Assembly (NCBI GenBank): GCA_016200325.1
Contig: JACQEZ010000013.1
Coordinates: 1-64,000, forward strand
DNA from: Candidatus Manganitrophaceae bacterium
Lineage (GTDB): Bacteria; Nitrospirota; Nitrospiria; SBBL01; Manganitrophaceae
Reading direction: 5' to 3'
Length of the DNA: 64,000 nt
Shown here: piece after piece, positions 1 to 9,397 of the stretch
How positions within the stretch are numbered: position 1 is the first letter of the stretch
How the letters are laid out: the number at the start of each line of letters is the position of its first letter
Made by a program: the position numbers and the translations under genes
Notes under the pieces: generated by a model
The model's input: only the letters and a program-made list of their open reading frames with translations
The model's database searches: none
What the model was told of the DNA's origin: nothing

Positions 1-855
1 ATTTTGGTAACCGGGGGAGCGGGGTTTTTAGGCTCGCATTTGTGTGAAGCGCTGCTGGGGCAGGGGCATGAAGTGCTCTCGCTGGACAACTACTTCACCG
101 GCAGCAAAGAGAACATCGCCCCTTTCCTGCAGCATCCACGCTTTGAGGCCATTCGCCACGACATCATCCATCCCATCGATTTAGAGATCGATGCCATCTA
201 CAACCTTGCCTGCCCCGCCTCGCCTGTACATTATCAGTTCGATCCGGTTCGCACCGTACAAGCCAACGTACTGGGGGTGACGAACATGCTGGAGCTGGCC
301 AAGCGGACCAAAGCGCGCATTCTGCAGGCATCGACCTCGGAAGTCTACGGAGACCCCAAGCAGCACCCACAGACCGAAGGGTACTGGGGACATGTCAACC
401 CCATCGGCATTCGAAGCTGCTATGATGAAGGGAAAAGAGTAGCCGAAACCTTGATGATGGACTATCATCGGCAGTATCGGATCGATATTCGCATTGTGAG
501 AATCTTCAACACCTATGGGCCGCGCATGGCGCCGGATGACGGCTCCTTCTGTTATGTCAGCGATATGATCGACGGACTGAATCGAATGATGGGAAAAGCG
601 AATTTTATCGGCCCGGTGAATCTCGGGAATCCGGAAGAGTTTACCGTCTTAGCATTGGCCGAGAAGGTCATCGCGCTGACCGGGAGCCGATCCAAAATCG
701 TCCATAAACCGCTCCCGCAAGACGATCCAATCAAGCGCCGCCCCGACATCACCCTAGCAAAGGAAAAGCTGAAATGGGCGCCCCTGATTCAAATCGACGA
801 AGGCCTGCAGAAGACGATTTCCTACTTCGATAAACTCCTCTCGGAAGGGAAGTGA
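1..855 (+). CDS. UDP-glucuronate decarboxylase-like epimerase (5' partial, internally deleted)
   Basis: This extended short-chain dehydrogenase resembles UDP-xylose synthase, which oxidises and decarboxylates UDP-glucuronate to UDP-xylose with bound NAD. The window starts inside the gene: the first visible codons read I-L-V-T ahead of the glycine-rich GGAGFLG NAD motif, so only a few N-terminal residues are missing. TSEVYG and the catalytic YDEGK (Y-x3-K) are present, followed by NTYGPRM and the C-terminal PVNLGNP and PQDDP motifs. The family normally has about 26 residues between the Asp-Gly after GPRM and SFCYV, ending in a Gly-Asp-Gly-Ser-Gln-Thr-Arg stretch. Here DDG is joined directly to SFCYV near base 541, in frame. 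The missing stretch normally supplies a substrate or active-site arginine, so activity is doubtful. It overlaps the following DUF3108 gene by one base. Confidence 0.85.
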   Translation: MLVTGGAGFLGSHLCEALLGQGHEVLSLDNYFTGSKENIAPFLQHPRFEAIRHDIIHPIDLEIDAIYNLACPASPVHYQFDPVRTVQANVLGVTNMLELAKRTKARILQASTSEVYGDPKQHPQTEGYWGHVNPIGIRSCYDEGKRVAETLMMDYHRQYRIDIRIVRIFNTYGPRMAPDDGSFCYVSDMIDGLNRMMGKANFIGPVNLGNPEEFTVLALAEKVIALTGSRSKIVHKPLPQDDPIKRRPDITLAKEKLKWAPLIQIDEGLQKTISYFDKLLSEGK

Positions 856-1730
856 TGCGCTTACAGAACATCCTTCTCTCTCGGAGAGGTCGGCGGTCTA
901 AAATGTGGGGGCTTCTTCTCTTCTCGCTTCTGCTGATGATCTCTTCGATTGAAGCCGGTGAGACGATTTCAATCCCTCCCGTCTCGCATCATCTGCCGAA
1001 CCCCGCTTTCGCGCCGGGCGAGCGGCTTGCGTATGAGATCAATTATATGGGAGCGGTCGCCGGAACCGCCGTCTTGGAGGTCCTGGAGAAGACCCAATTA
1101 AAGGGCCGGGAGGTCTACCATGTCGTCTCGACGGCTCAGTCGAATGATTTCGTCTCCCTCTTTTATACGGTGGATGATCGGGTCGAGTCGTACATCGATT
1201 GCGAGGGACTTTATTCTCACTACATCAAGTTAAAGCAACACCAGGGAAAGAAAAAAAGGGAGAAGATCATCTCGTTTGATCAGGTGCAGCATCGGGCGGT
1301 CCAATTGAAGCGCGATCAGCAGAAGGTTTTTGAGATTCCGCCCCAGGTTCAAGATTCATTGAGCTCGCTTTATTATTTCAGGATCAAGAGCCAGATTGAG
1401 GTAGGGAAGTCGGTCTTCATCGACGTCCATGAAAGCGAGAAAAACTGGAAATTGGAGATCCGCGGGTTGGCCCGGGAGCGGGTCACCACGCCGGTCGGCA
1501 CATTCGATACGATCAAAGTCCAGGCGATGGCCCAGTATGAAGGGATCTTCCTAGACAAGGGAGACGTGTTTATCTGGTTTACCGAGGATGAGAAGCGGAT
1601 TCCGGTCATGATGAAATCGAAGGTCAAAATCGGAACGATCACCGCCGTCCTCGCCTCGAGAAGGGATGGAAACGCGACGAACACCGTCCTCTCGAAGATT
1701 GAATCGAACGGGCCTCGCCTTAACAAATAG
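855..1730 (+). CDS. DUF3108 domain-containing exported protein
   Basis: About 291 residues. A hydrophobic segment near residues 17-34 looks like a signal peptide or membrane anchor, so the rest is probably periplasmic. The region from APGERLAYEINY to VMMKSKVKIGTI has the look of DUF3108, a beta-rich family of envelope proteins with unknown molecular function that is often found beside sugar-nucleotide or LPS genes. I chose the ATG at 855 because GGAAGGG lies a few bases upstream; a GTG at 852 is also possible. It overlaps the end of the upstream epimerase gene, so the two are probably cotranscribed. No catalytic motif is visible. Confidence 0.7.
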   Translation: MRLQNILLSRRGRRSKMWGLLLFSLLLMISSIEAGETISIPPVSHHLPNPAFAPGERLAYEINYMGAVAGTAVLEVLEKTQLKGREVYHVVSTAQSNDFVSLFYTVDDRVESYIDCEGLYSHYIKLKQHQGKKKREKIISFDQVQHRAVQLKRDQQKVFEIPPQVQDSLSSLYYFRIKSQIEVGKSVFIDVHESEKNWKLEIRGLARERVTTPVGTFDTIKVQAMAQYEGIFLDKGDVFIWFTEDEKRIPVMMKSKVKIGTITAVLASRRDGNATNTVLSKIESNGPRLNK

Positions 1731-1788
1731 TTCATTTGCTCCTCTTCTGCGACTTCCCCTCGCTTCTCTTTATTGATATATTGATCTG

Positions 1789-2007
1789 ATGAAAGCACTC
1801 TGTCCGATTTGTAAAAAAACGGTTGAATGGGAAGGAAACAGACATCGCCCGTTCTGTTCCGAACGGTGTAAGCGGGTCGACCTCGGCCAGTGGGCCAGCG
1901 GCACCTATCGCATCCCTTCCCCCCCGGAAGAAGAAACCGAACCGTCGGGCGAGACCGACGAGGAAGAGGGTTCTTCCGAGGGGAAAAACGGCAGACCCGG
2001 TTCGTGA
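1789..2007 (+). CDS. yacG: YacG-like zinc-binding DNA gyrase inhibitor
   Basis: A 72-residue protein with the YacG pattern: CPIC near the N-terminus and CSERCK about 20 residues later, forming one zinc site, followed by [14 protein letters not shown]. In E. coli, YacG binds GyrB and inhibits gyrase. The C-terminal 25 residues are low-complexity Glu/Ser/Gly, as in many family members. A distant GyrA-like protein is encoded at 47418, but nothing here links the two genes. Confidence 0.85.
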   Translation: MKALCPICKKTVEWEGNRHRPFCSERCKRVDLGQWASGTYRIPSPPEEETEPSGETDEEEGSSEGKNGRPGS

Positions 2008-2109
2008 GGGGCAGGACAGATCACGGAACCGCTGCCGGGATCACCCTTCCCGTTGATTTCAACGGATCGATCGGTTATAATGCCGCTTGTTTTCTCTTCA
2101 AGACGGGAC

Positions 2110-2625
2110 ATGCCGAAGGTTACCTTTTACCCATATAATAAAAGCGGAGAGATTCCGGAGGGAACGAGTCTCCTCGATGCGGCCGAAAAGCTCGGTCTGG
2201 AGATGCGCCACGACTGCGGTGGGTTTGCGACCTGCAGCACCTGCCGGGTCTGGGTGGTGGAAGGGATGCCGAACCTGACCGAGATCGACCTCGACGAAGA
2301 AAACATGCTCGAGGAGGCGCATCTGCCGCAGCCGTTCCGTCTGTCGTGTCAGGCAAAGATCAAAGGGGAGGTTGCCGTCCGCGTCCCCAACGAAGAGATG
2401 GAATGGAGCCGGGGAGCGCTTCGGGAGCTGGAGGGACATCCTCCCGCCATTCGGGAGATCATCCGGATGATCGTGGAGAAGCGGGCCCGGAGCCAGGGAA
2501 TCTTGGTGATCCTTCCCGACACGGCGGTCCCCTTTGTTGCAGAAGCGAGCAAAGAGGTCGAGGCGATTGCCGACGATCCGGTCGGTCTCGCCGCGATGGT
2601 CAAACAGCTTTTCGAATCGGCTTAA
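2110..2625 (+). CDS. 2Fe-2S ferredoxin with C-terminal PCP_red-like domain
   Basis: About 171 residues. Residues 1-95 form a plant/adrenodoxin-type ferredoxin: CGGFATCSTC (C-x5-C-x2-C) and a distal SCQ cysteine would ligate one 2Fe-2S cluster. Residues 100-150 follow the PCP_red pattern known from the end of light-independent protochlorophyllide reductase subunits and from ferredoxin fusions (EW-x3-A-x3-L, then P-x3-R, E-x2-AR-x2-G). That assignment is by eye. The cytochrome b gene begins only 37 bases downstream, suggesting that the ferredoxin exchanges electrons with the membrane cytochrome. The start at 2110 is chosen because the conserved beta-strand MPKVTFYP begins there; an in-frame extension to 2053 is possible. 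Confidence 0.8.
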   Translation: MPKVTFYPYNKSGEIPEGTSLLDAAEKLGLEMRHDCGGFATCSTCRVWVVEGMPNLTEIDLDEENMLEEAHLPQPFRLSCQAKIKGEVAVRVPNEEMEWSRGALRELEGHPPAIREIIRMIVEKRARSQGILVILPDTAVPFVAEASKEVEAIADDPVGLAAMVKQLFESA

Positions 2626-2662
2626 ATCACAATTAGACATCGCTTCCCGACGATGTCTCTTC

Positions 2663-3913
2663 ATGCTATCAGGAGTAGAGCGCATTTCTTCGACCGTTCC
2701 AGGAAAACCGGAAAACAAACCGTCCCCATTCGGCCGATTCGATACCTGGCTGGGATTGAACCGACTTGACTTTCCCGTTCCCGAACATGGTCGCTCCGTT
2801 CTCTACTCCTTCGGCGGGATCGTCTTCATCGGCTTCGTGCTGATGGTCTTGACCGGCTTTATCCTCTCGCAGCTATACAATCCCCTCCCGCAGCAGGCCT
2901 ATCAAAGTCTCGAGCAGATCCAAAAGATCGGCTGGGCCAGTTATCTGCGCGCGCTTCATTTCTGGTTTGCGCAAGGGGTCCTCGCCGTCCTCATCCTCCA
3001 TACCACACGCGTATTCGTCACCGGCGCCTACAAGCAGCCCCGGCAGGTGACCTGGTGGATCGGCGTGGCGCTGTTGGCGACGATGATGATGGGATCGTAT
3101 TTCAGCGGGACGGTGCTGAAGTGGGATCAGGAAGGATCCGACGCGCTCGGCCATTACAAAGAGCTGCTCCGGATGCTGGGGCCGCTCGGCGCGCTGATGA
3201 CCGAATGGCTTCCCGGCAGCACCGTGATGAATCTCCGGGTCTATGTTTCCCACATCACTATCTTTCCGGTGATCATCGTTCTCCTCATCGTCGTGCATTT
3301 TTATCTGATCCATGTTTTGAACCTGTCGCCGACCTTTTGGGGGAAGTGGTCGAACGCGCCGTCCGTCCCCGAGCCGGAGGTGCGGGGGAAATTCAGCGAG
3401 CATGCTCGGACCATCGTTTTGGCATCGGTTTTCTACTATGGCGCCCTGGCGGTGTTGGCGATTTTTTTCCGCGCTCCCTTGCTCGGCGCCCCGTCGGGAC
3501 AGGAGGCGGCGATCAAGCCCCCCTGGCCGTTTCTCTGGATGTATTGGTTCGAGAATGTCTGGGGCATCGGCGCGGTCCTCTATATCACCACGGCGCTCTT
3601 CGGTTTTCTCCTCTTGGTTCCCTTGATCGATCGCGGACAGGAGCGAAAGCTCGACGCCCGGAAAGGGATCTTGGGCCTCGGCGGCCTCATCGCCCTCGCT
3701 CTGTTCGGCCTGACCCTTTATGGTTGGATCATCCCCCCCCAACTCCATCAACATTCGCACTCCCATGAAGAGGGTGCCGCGGAGGGGACAATGGATCATG
3801 AAGAGGAAGACCATCATCACGATGAAGGCGATCATCCCCACGCGCCCGCCGCTTCTGAATCGACCTCCGAAGATCATCATCATGATGACGCTCCGGCCGA
3901 TCACCACGATTAA
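2663..3913 (+). CDS. b6-type cytochrome b, fused N- and C-terminal domains, His-rich tail
   Basis: About 416 residues. The first four-helix domain carries two histidine pairs for two b hemes. In helix B the pair is separated by 13 residues (LHFWF...LHTTR). In helix D it is separated by 14 (SHITIF...VVHFY), the spacing typical of cytochrome b6 rather than mitochondrial cytochrome b. The second domain (PPWPFLWMYWFENVWG, then further hydrophobic helices) corresponds to subunit IV, with PPWPF at the place of the quinol-site PEWY-type motif. The last 60 or so residues are a hydrophilic tail full of His, Asp and Glu (HQHSHSH, DHEEEDHHHDEGDH, DHHHDD), possibly metal-binding. No Rieske protein or cytochrome c1 lies nearby; the partner is the ferredoxin gene just upstream. 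ATG 2663 is chosen because the conserved region starts about 30 residues later; an upstream in-frame ATG at 2534 would overlap the ferredoxin gene. Confidence 0.85.
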   Translation: MLSGVERISSTVPGKPENKPSPFGRFDTWLGLNRLDFPVPEHGRSVLYSFGGIVFIGFVLMVLTGFILSQLYNPLPQQAYQSLEQIQKIGWASYLRALHFWFAQGVLAVLILHTTRVFVTGAYKQPRQVTWWIGVALLATMMMGSYFSGTVLKWDQEGSDALGHYKELLRMLGPLGALMTEWLPGSTVMNLRVYVSHITIFPVIIVLLIVVHFYLIHVLNLSPTFWGKWSNAPSVPEPEVRGKFSEHARTIVLASVFYYGALAVLAIFFRAPLLGAPSGQEAAIKPPWPFLWMYWFENVWGIGAVLYITTALFGFLLLVPLIDRGQERKLDARKGILGLGGLIALALFGLTLYGWIIPPQLHQHSHSHEEGAAEGTMDHEEEDHHHDEGDHPHAPAASESTSEDHHHDDAPADHHD

Positions 3914-3966
3914 TTTCCTCCATTTGTGAGCTTCCTTTCATTCTTTTTTCATTCCTTCCCGATTCG

Positions 3967-3996
3967 TTGACTTCTATTTTCTCATTGTGCTAGGTT
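3967..3996 (+). promoter_or_regulatory. Candidate sigma70 promoter of the cold-shock gene
   Basis: TTGACT at 3967-3972 is followed 18 bases later by TAGGTT at 3991-3996. This would start transcription near 4003 and leave a leader of about 150 bases before the cold-shock ATG at 4154. It lies in the gap after the cytochrome b gene. Confidence 0.45.
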
Positions 3997-4002
3997 TAAT
4001 TT

Positions 4003-4153
4003 AATCTAATTAGGGAAGCCGGTTCGAAAGATTTTTAATCGGAGTCGCCGAGCGATCGGCGCTGTGAAGAGATACTCGATTCAGCAGGCGGCAGTGCTCT
4101 TCCTGCCAAGGAGAATGAAGATAGGTAAGAGCGAAACGAAGGAGGAAAGCTCC
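4003..4153 (+). other. Long 5' leader of cold-shock mRNA with hairpin
   Basis: About 150 untranslated bases precede the cold-shock ATG. They include a perfect hairpin, CGCCGA-GCGA-TCGGCG (4046-4061), and a weaker one around GGCAG/CTGCC near 4090-4110. Long structured leaders act as temperature sensors in cspA mRNAs of enteric bacteria. A similar role here is inference. Confidence 0.35.
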
Positions 4154-4357
4154 ATGATAAACGGACGTGTCAAATGGTTCGACGCCAACAAAGGGTTTGG
4201 ATTCATCACTCGCGATGATGGCGGCGATGTGTTTGTCCACTACACAGCGATTCAAGGTGAAGGTTACCGGAAGCTTGAAGAGGGTCAAAAAGTTCAATTC
4301 GATGTTGAACAGGGGAAGAAAGGCCCGCAGGCGGTGAACGTCAGCCTCGCTGCATAG
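4154..4357 (+). CDS. Cold-shock protein (CspA family)
   Basis: A 67-residue single cold-shock domain. RNP1 (KGFGFI) and RNP2 (VFVHY) are intact, so it should bind single-stranded RNA and DNA and act as an RNA chaperone. The start is the ATG at 4154, preceded by GGAGGAAAG; longer in-frame extensions contain no conserved sequence. A strong intrinsic terminator follows, so the gene is monocistronic. Confidence 0.93.
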   Translation: MINGRVKWFDANKGFGFITRDDGGDVFVHYTAIQGEGYRKLEEGQKVQFDVEQGKKGPQAVNVSLAA

Positions 4358-4370
4358 CGGAACGACAATG

Positions 4371-4411
4371 AAAAGGCCCCGGGGAAAAACCCCGGGGCCT
4401 TTTTTGTTTTT
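4371..4411 (+). terminator. Intrinsic terminator after the cold-shock gene
   Basis: A GC-rich perfect stem (AAGGCCCCGGGG / CCCCGGGGCCTT, loop AAAAA) is followed by a run of T residues interrupted by a single G. It ends 12 bases before the -35 element of the guaB promoter. Confidence 0.92.
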
Positions 4412-4422
4412 AACCACCGCCC

Positions 4423-5956
<1,534 letters not shown>

Positions 5957-5992
5957 TGGCGTCCGCCTCCCCCGCGCCGCGACACAGGTCTG

Positions 5993-7537
5993 ATGTCATC
6001 CGCCACGGCTAAAATCCTCATCCTCGATTTTGGATCTCAATATACCCAATTAATCGCCCGCCGGGTTCGCGAGAGCCATGTCTACTCCGAAATCGTCCCC
6101 TATCATTTTCCGCTTGCTCAGATCGAGGCGCAGCGGCCGGCCGGTCTGATCCTCTCCGGCGGACCGGCGAGCGTCTACGACAAAAATGCCCCTCTCTGCG
6201 ATCCTGGAATTTTTAAGCTCTCCATCCCGATTTTAGGGATCTGTTACGGCATGCAGCTGATGACGCACCTCTTGGGCGGCCGGGTCGCCCGCGCGGCGAA
6301 GCGCGAATACGGCCGGGCCGATCTGTGGGTCGAAGAGGCGTCCGACCTCCTCAAGGGGCTGCCCGATCGAAACCCCGTCTGGATGAGCCACGGCGATCGA
6401 ATCGAGACGCTTCCCCCCGGTTTTCAATCGATCGCACGGACCGACAACTCTCCCGCCGCAGCGATGAGAGACCCCCGGCGTCACTTCTACGCGCTTCAAT
6501 TTCATCCGGAGGTGGTTCATACCGTCCAAGGGATGCAGATCCTTCAAAACTTCCTTTATCGGGTCGCCGGCTGTAGTCCGACCTGGGATATGGGGTCGTT
6601 CCTGAAGGAAGCCGAGAGTACGATTGCGGCGCAGGTGGGGGAGGGGCATGCGCTCTGCGCGTTGAGCGGCGGGGTCGATTCCAGCGTGGCGGCGGTCTTG
6701 GTTCAGCGGGTGATCGGGAAACGGCTCACCTGCATCTTCGTCGATAACGGGCTGTTACGAAAAGGGGAGGCGAAGCGCGTCCTCGACACCTTTAAGAAAA
6801 ACCTCAAGCTCAATATTCGCTTCGTCGACGCCTCGGATCGGTTCCTCCGACAGCTCTCCACCAACAGCCACCCCGAGCGGAAGCGGAAGATCATCGGAAG
6901 AGAGTTCATCCGTATCTTCGACGAAGAGGCGAAAAAAGTCGGTCGGGTCGACTTCCTCGTTCAAGGGACCCTTTATCCCGACGTGATTGAAAGCGTCTCG
7001 GTGAAAGGGCCGTCGGCGACGATCAAGACCCATCACAATGTCGGCGGGCTGCCGAAGCGGATGCGGTTGAAGCTGGTCGAGCCGCTTCGGATGCTCTTCA
7101 AAGACGAGGTCCGGCGGCTCGGTGTCGAGCTCGGCATTCCGGAGGTCCTCCTCTACCGCCATCCTTTTCCCGGACCCGGTCTGGCGGTCCGCGTGTTGGG
7201 AAAGGTCACGCATGAAAAACTCGATCGGCTCCGCGACGCCGACGCCATCTTCGAAGAGGAGATCCGTGCCGCAGGATTGTATCAATCGATCTGGCAGGCG
7301 TTTGCCGTTTTCCTTCCGGTGCAGAGTGTCGGGGTGATGGGGGATGAGCGGACGTATGAGAACGCCATCGCGCTGCGCGCCGTGACCAGCCAAGACGGGA
7401 TGACGGCCGATTGGGCCGATCTCCCGCACGATGTTCTCAAGCGGATCTCCAGTCGGATCATCAATGAGGTCAAAGGAATCAACCGCGTTGTCTATGACAT
7501 CTCTTCCAAACCTCCAAGCACGATCGAGTGGGAGTAG
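5993..7537 (+). CDS. guaA: GMP synthase (glutamine-hydrolysing)
   Basis: A 514-residue enzyme that aminates XMP to GMP. The N-terminal class I glutaminase has its nucleophile in GICYGMQ (about residue 84) and the His-Glu pair in FHPEV. The ATP pyrophosphatase domain carries the SGGVDSS PP-loop, and the C-terminal dimerisation domain ends in PPSTIEWE, as is standard. It forms an operon with guaB. Confidence 0.97.
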   Translation: MSSATAKILILDFGSQYTQLIARRVRESHVYSEIVPYHFPLAQIEAQRPAGLILSGGPASVYDKNAPLCDPGIFKLSIPILGICYGMQLMTHLLGGRVARAAKREYGRADLWVEEASDLLKGLPDRNPVWMSHGDRIETLPPGFQSIARTDNSPAAAMRDPRRHFYALQFHPEVVHTVQGMQILQNFLYRVAGCSPTWDMGSFLKEAESTIAAQVGEGHALCALSGGVDSSVAAVLVQRVIGKRLTCIFVDNGLLRKGEAKRVLDTFKKNLKLNIRFVDASDRFLRQLSTNSHPERKRKIIGREFIRIFDEEAKKVGRVDFLVQGTLYPDVIESVSVKGPSATIKTHHNVGGLPKRMRLKLVEPLRMLFKDEVRRLGVELGIPEVLLYRHPFPGPGLAVRVLGKVTHEKLDRLRDADAIFEEEIRAAGLYQSIWQAFAVFLPVQSVGVMGDERTYENAIALRAVTSQDGMTADWADLPHDVLKRISSRIINEVKGINRVVYDISSKPPSTIEWE

Positions 7538-7706
7538 GGCGGAATGACCGAGCGGTCCGTTGCCACGGCAGGCTCTCTATTGCTTGCGAAATAACCCGGT
7601 CTTTTCTCGTCTGACTTCCATCCCCGTTCGTTCCGTTATTCCGGTCACCCACCTCCTGGAATTGATTCAGTCGATGAAAACAGATTCAGGGGACATCTCC
7701 CGTCAT

Positions 7707-7724
7707 TCGGGTGCAGGAACCCGA
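7707..7724 (+). promoter_or_regulatory. Dyad, candidate enhancer site for the NtrC-type regulator
   Basis: TCGGGT-N6-ACCCGA is a perfect 6-6-6 inverted repeat centred about 84 bases before the start site expected from the sigma54 element at 7773. A dyad of the same geometry with an identical right arm occurs at 10788-10805 before the efflux operon. Confidence 0.5.
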
Positions 7725-7772
7725 TAAAGAGGGTTTCGGCTCACGTTGCATCGAAGGAGATGCATCAATAAC

Positions 7773-7788
7773 AGGTCTCGCCTTTGCA
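7773..7788 (+). promoter_or_regulatory. Candidate sigma54 (-24/-12) promoter of the sensor-regulator operon
   Basis: GG at 7774-7775 and GC at 7786-7787 are separated by exactly 10 bases, and the -12 box TTGCA is perfect. The -24 box is weaker (AGGTCTC against TGGCACG). Predicted transcription start is near 7799. Confidence 0.45.
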
Positions 7789-7876
7789 AGCGTCTGCAGG
7801 GGGAAGAAGCGCGCCGGGTTTCAGTCGGTTGATTCCGCCCGCATCGAGAGGCAAGAGGCGCTCAGGAAAGCTCAAC

Positions 7877-9397
7877 ATGATTCAAAAGTCTTATCGGGCG
7901 AAGTTGATCTTTGTGGTCTTGCTCCTTCTCTTCTCCACGACGGTCTCTTTTTTCTTTCTCGACTCCCATATTGAACGGAGCATGCTGATCGATCAGATTC
8001 AGCAGCGCGCCCTTCTTCTCGGGAAAACCCTCCAGATTAATCTGACGCAGCTGATTTTAAAGACCCGCCAAACCGATCTGGCCCATATCTCGGACACGGA
8101 AAAAAATCAGATCCGCGATTTTATTAGGCAATTCGGGGAAGAAGAGATCCGCCTCGACCTCTACAATGAAAATGAGGGATTTCATGATCTCTTTATTTTC
8201 GACGAAGATCACCGGGTGATCATCGATTATCCGGTGTCGAAAGAAGGGCGGGTCCTCCCCAAAAGCGAACGGCTGAGCCGGCAAACCCTCGATAAACTCC
8301 AACACAATGAAATTTATGCGGAGATTAAGGAACTCCAGGGGGGGACCTACCTCTTTATTACCCTCGCCCTATTCAATGAAAAGGTTCCGTTCGGCTTTGC
8401 CAGAATCGAAATGGCCCTCGACGAATCGCTGACGCTGATCCGAAAAACCCGGGTCATCAGCCTTCTCGTCGCCGGGGGGCTTTTCTGTGTCGGGACCGGA
8501 ATTGCAATCGTTTTGGCGAGGAACCTGACCTCTCCGATCAATCAGCTCGCCGAGGCGGCGGCCCTGATCGGGAAAGGGGAGTTCGGGCTCAAGCTCCAGG
8601 AAGGAAGGCGAGATGAGATCGGTCAGCTGATGATCGCGTTCAACCGGATGGGGGAGGACCTAAAGCGGTTCGAGGAGACCCGCAAGCGGATGGAGACGCT
8701 GGAGATCGCGAGCCAGTTCTCCGCCAAGATGGCGCATGAAATCCGCAATCCGCTCAACTCGATCGGCCTAATTATCGATCATGTGAGGGACTCTTTCCGA
8801 CCGAGAGAGGGAGAGCGGGCCCAAAAATTTATCGGACTGATCGACGACATCAAAGGCGAGGTCGGCCGGCTCAATAAGATTGTCGAAGATTTTCTCCGCT
8901 TTGCCGGGCCGCGCCGACTGGAGCTGCAGTCGACCGATCTTCGCGAAGTCATCGGCGAAGTGGTCCGGCTCACCGAGACGGAGGCGTTGAATCATGGAAT
9001 CGACGTCGAAGTACGGCACGATCCCTCGCTTCCGATGATCAAGGCCGATTATAGTCAGCTACGGCAGGCGATCTTGAACCTCTTCATCAATGCCATTCAG
9101 GCGATGCCGAGCGGAGGGCGGTTAAAGATATCGACCCGTCCGGAAGCCGTTCAGAACGGAAGGGAGGTGGTCGCGGTGGAATTCAAAGATACCGGCATCG
9201 GGATTGCACCGGAAAATCTTCCCCATCTTTTTGAGCCGTATTTCACCACCAAAGTAAACGGCTTCGGATTGGGATTGGCCATCGTCTCCAGGATCATCGA
9301 GGCGCACGGCGGGAACATCCGGGTCGAAAGTCAGCTTGGCGAGGGGGCGCGCTTTATCCTCACCTTGCCCATTGAAAGAGAGGCGGTCCATGTCTAG
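7877..9397 (+). CDS. Sensor histidine kinase (NtrB/ZraS-like)
   Basis: About 506 residues. TM1 lies near residues 9-27, then a periplasmic sensor of about 150 residues, then TM2 near 190-212. A HAMP linker follows (LTSPINQLAEAA ... GKGEFG ... DEIGQL). The HisKA box is HEIRNPLNS, and the ATPase domain shows the N box (NLFINAIQAMPSGG), DTGIGIAP and GFGLGLAI. This class phosphorylates NtrC-family regulators, and one is encoded next with an 8-base overlap. The metal efflux operon downstream suggests the signal is a periplasmic metal ion, but no His-rich metal motif is obvious in the sensor region. ATG 7877 follows AGGAAAG; longer in-frame starts lack conserved sequence. Confidence 0.9.
   Translation: MIQKSYRAKLIFVVLLLLFSTTVSFFFLDSHIERSMLIDQIQQRALLLGKTLQINLTQLILKTRQTDLAHISDTEKNQIRDFIRQFGEEEIRLDLYNENEGFHDLFIFDEDHRVIIDYPVSKEGRVLPKSERLSRQTLDKLQHNEIYAEIKELQGGTYLFITLALFNEKVPFGFARIEMALDESLTLIRKTRVISLLVAGGLFCVGTGIAIVLARNLTSPINQLAEAAALIGKGEFGLKLQEGRRDEIGQLMIAFNRMGEDLKRFEETRKRMETLEIASQFSAKMAHEIRNPLNSIGLIIDHVRDSFRPREGERAQKFIGLIDDIKGEVGRLNKIVEDFLRFAGPRRLELQSTDLREVIGEVVRLTETEALNHGIDVEVRHDPSLPMIKADYSQLRQAILNLFINAIQAMPSGGRLKISTRPEAVQNGREVVAVEFKDTGIGIAPENLPHLFEPYFTTKVNGFGLGLAIVSRIIEAHGGNIRVESQLGEGARFILTLPIEREAVHV

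Larger units (their letters stand above)
7538..7876 (+). other. Intergenic region: upstream control region of the sensor kinase gene
   Basis: 339 bases without a convincing gene. It contains the dyad at 7707-7724 and the sigma54-like element at 7773-7788, both described separately. I see no clear terminator for guaBA. Confidence 0.5.

Noticed and set aside
2873-3907. Long open frame antisense to cytochrome b
   Set aside because: Shadow of the GC-rich cytochrome gene; no ribosome site or conserved motif.
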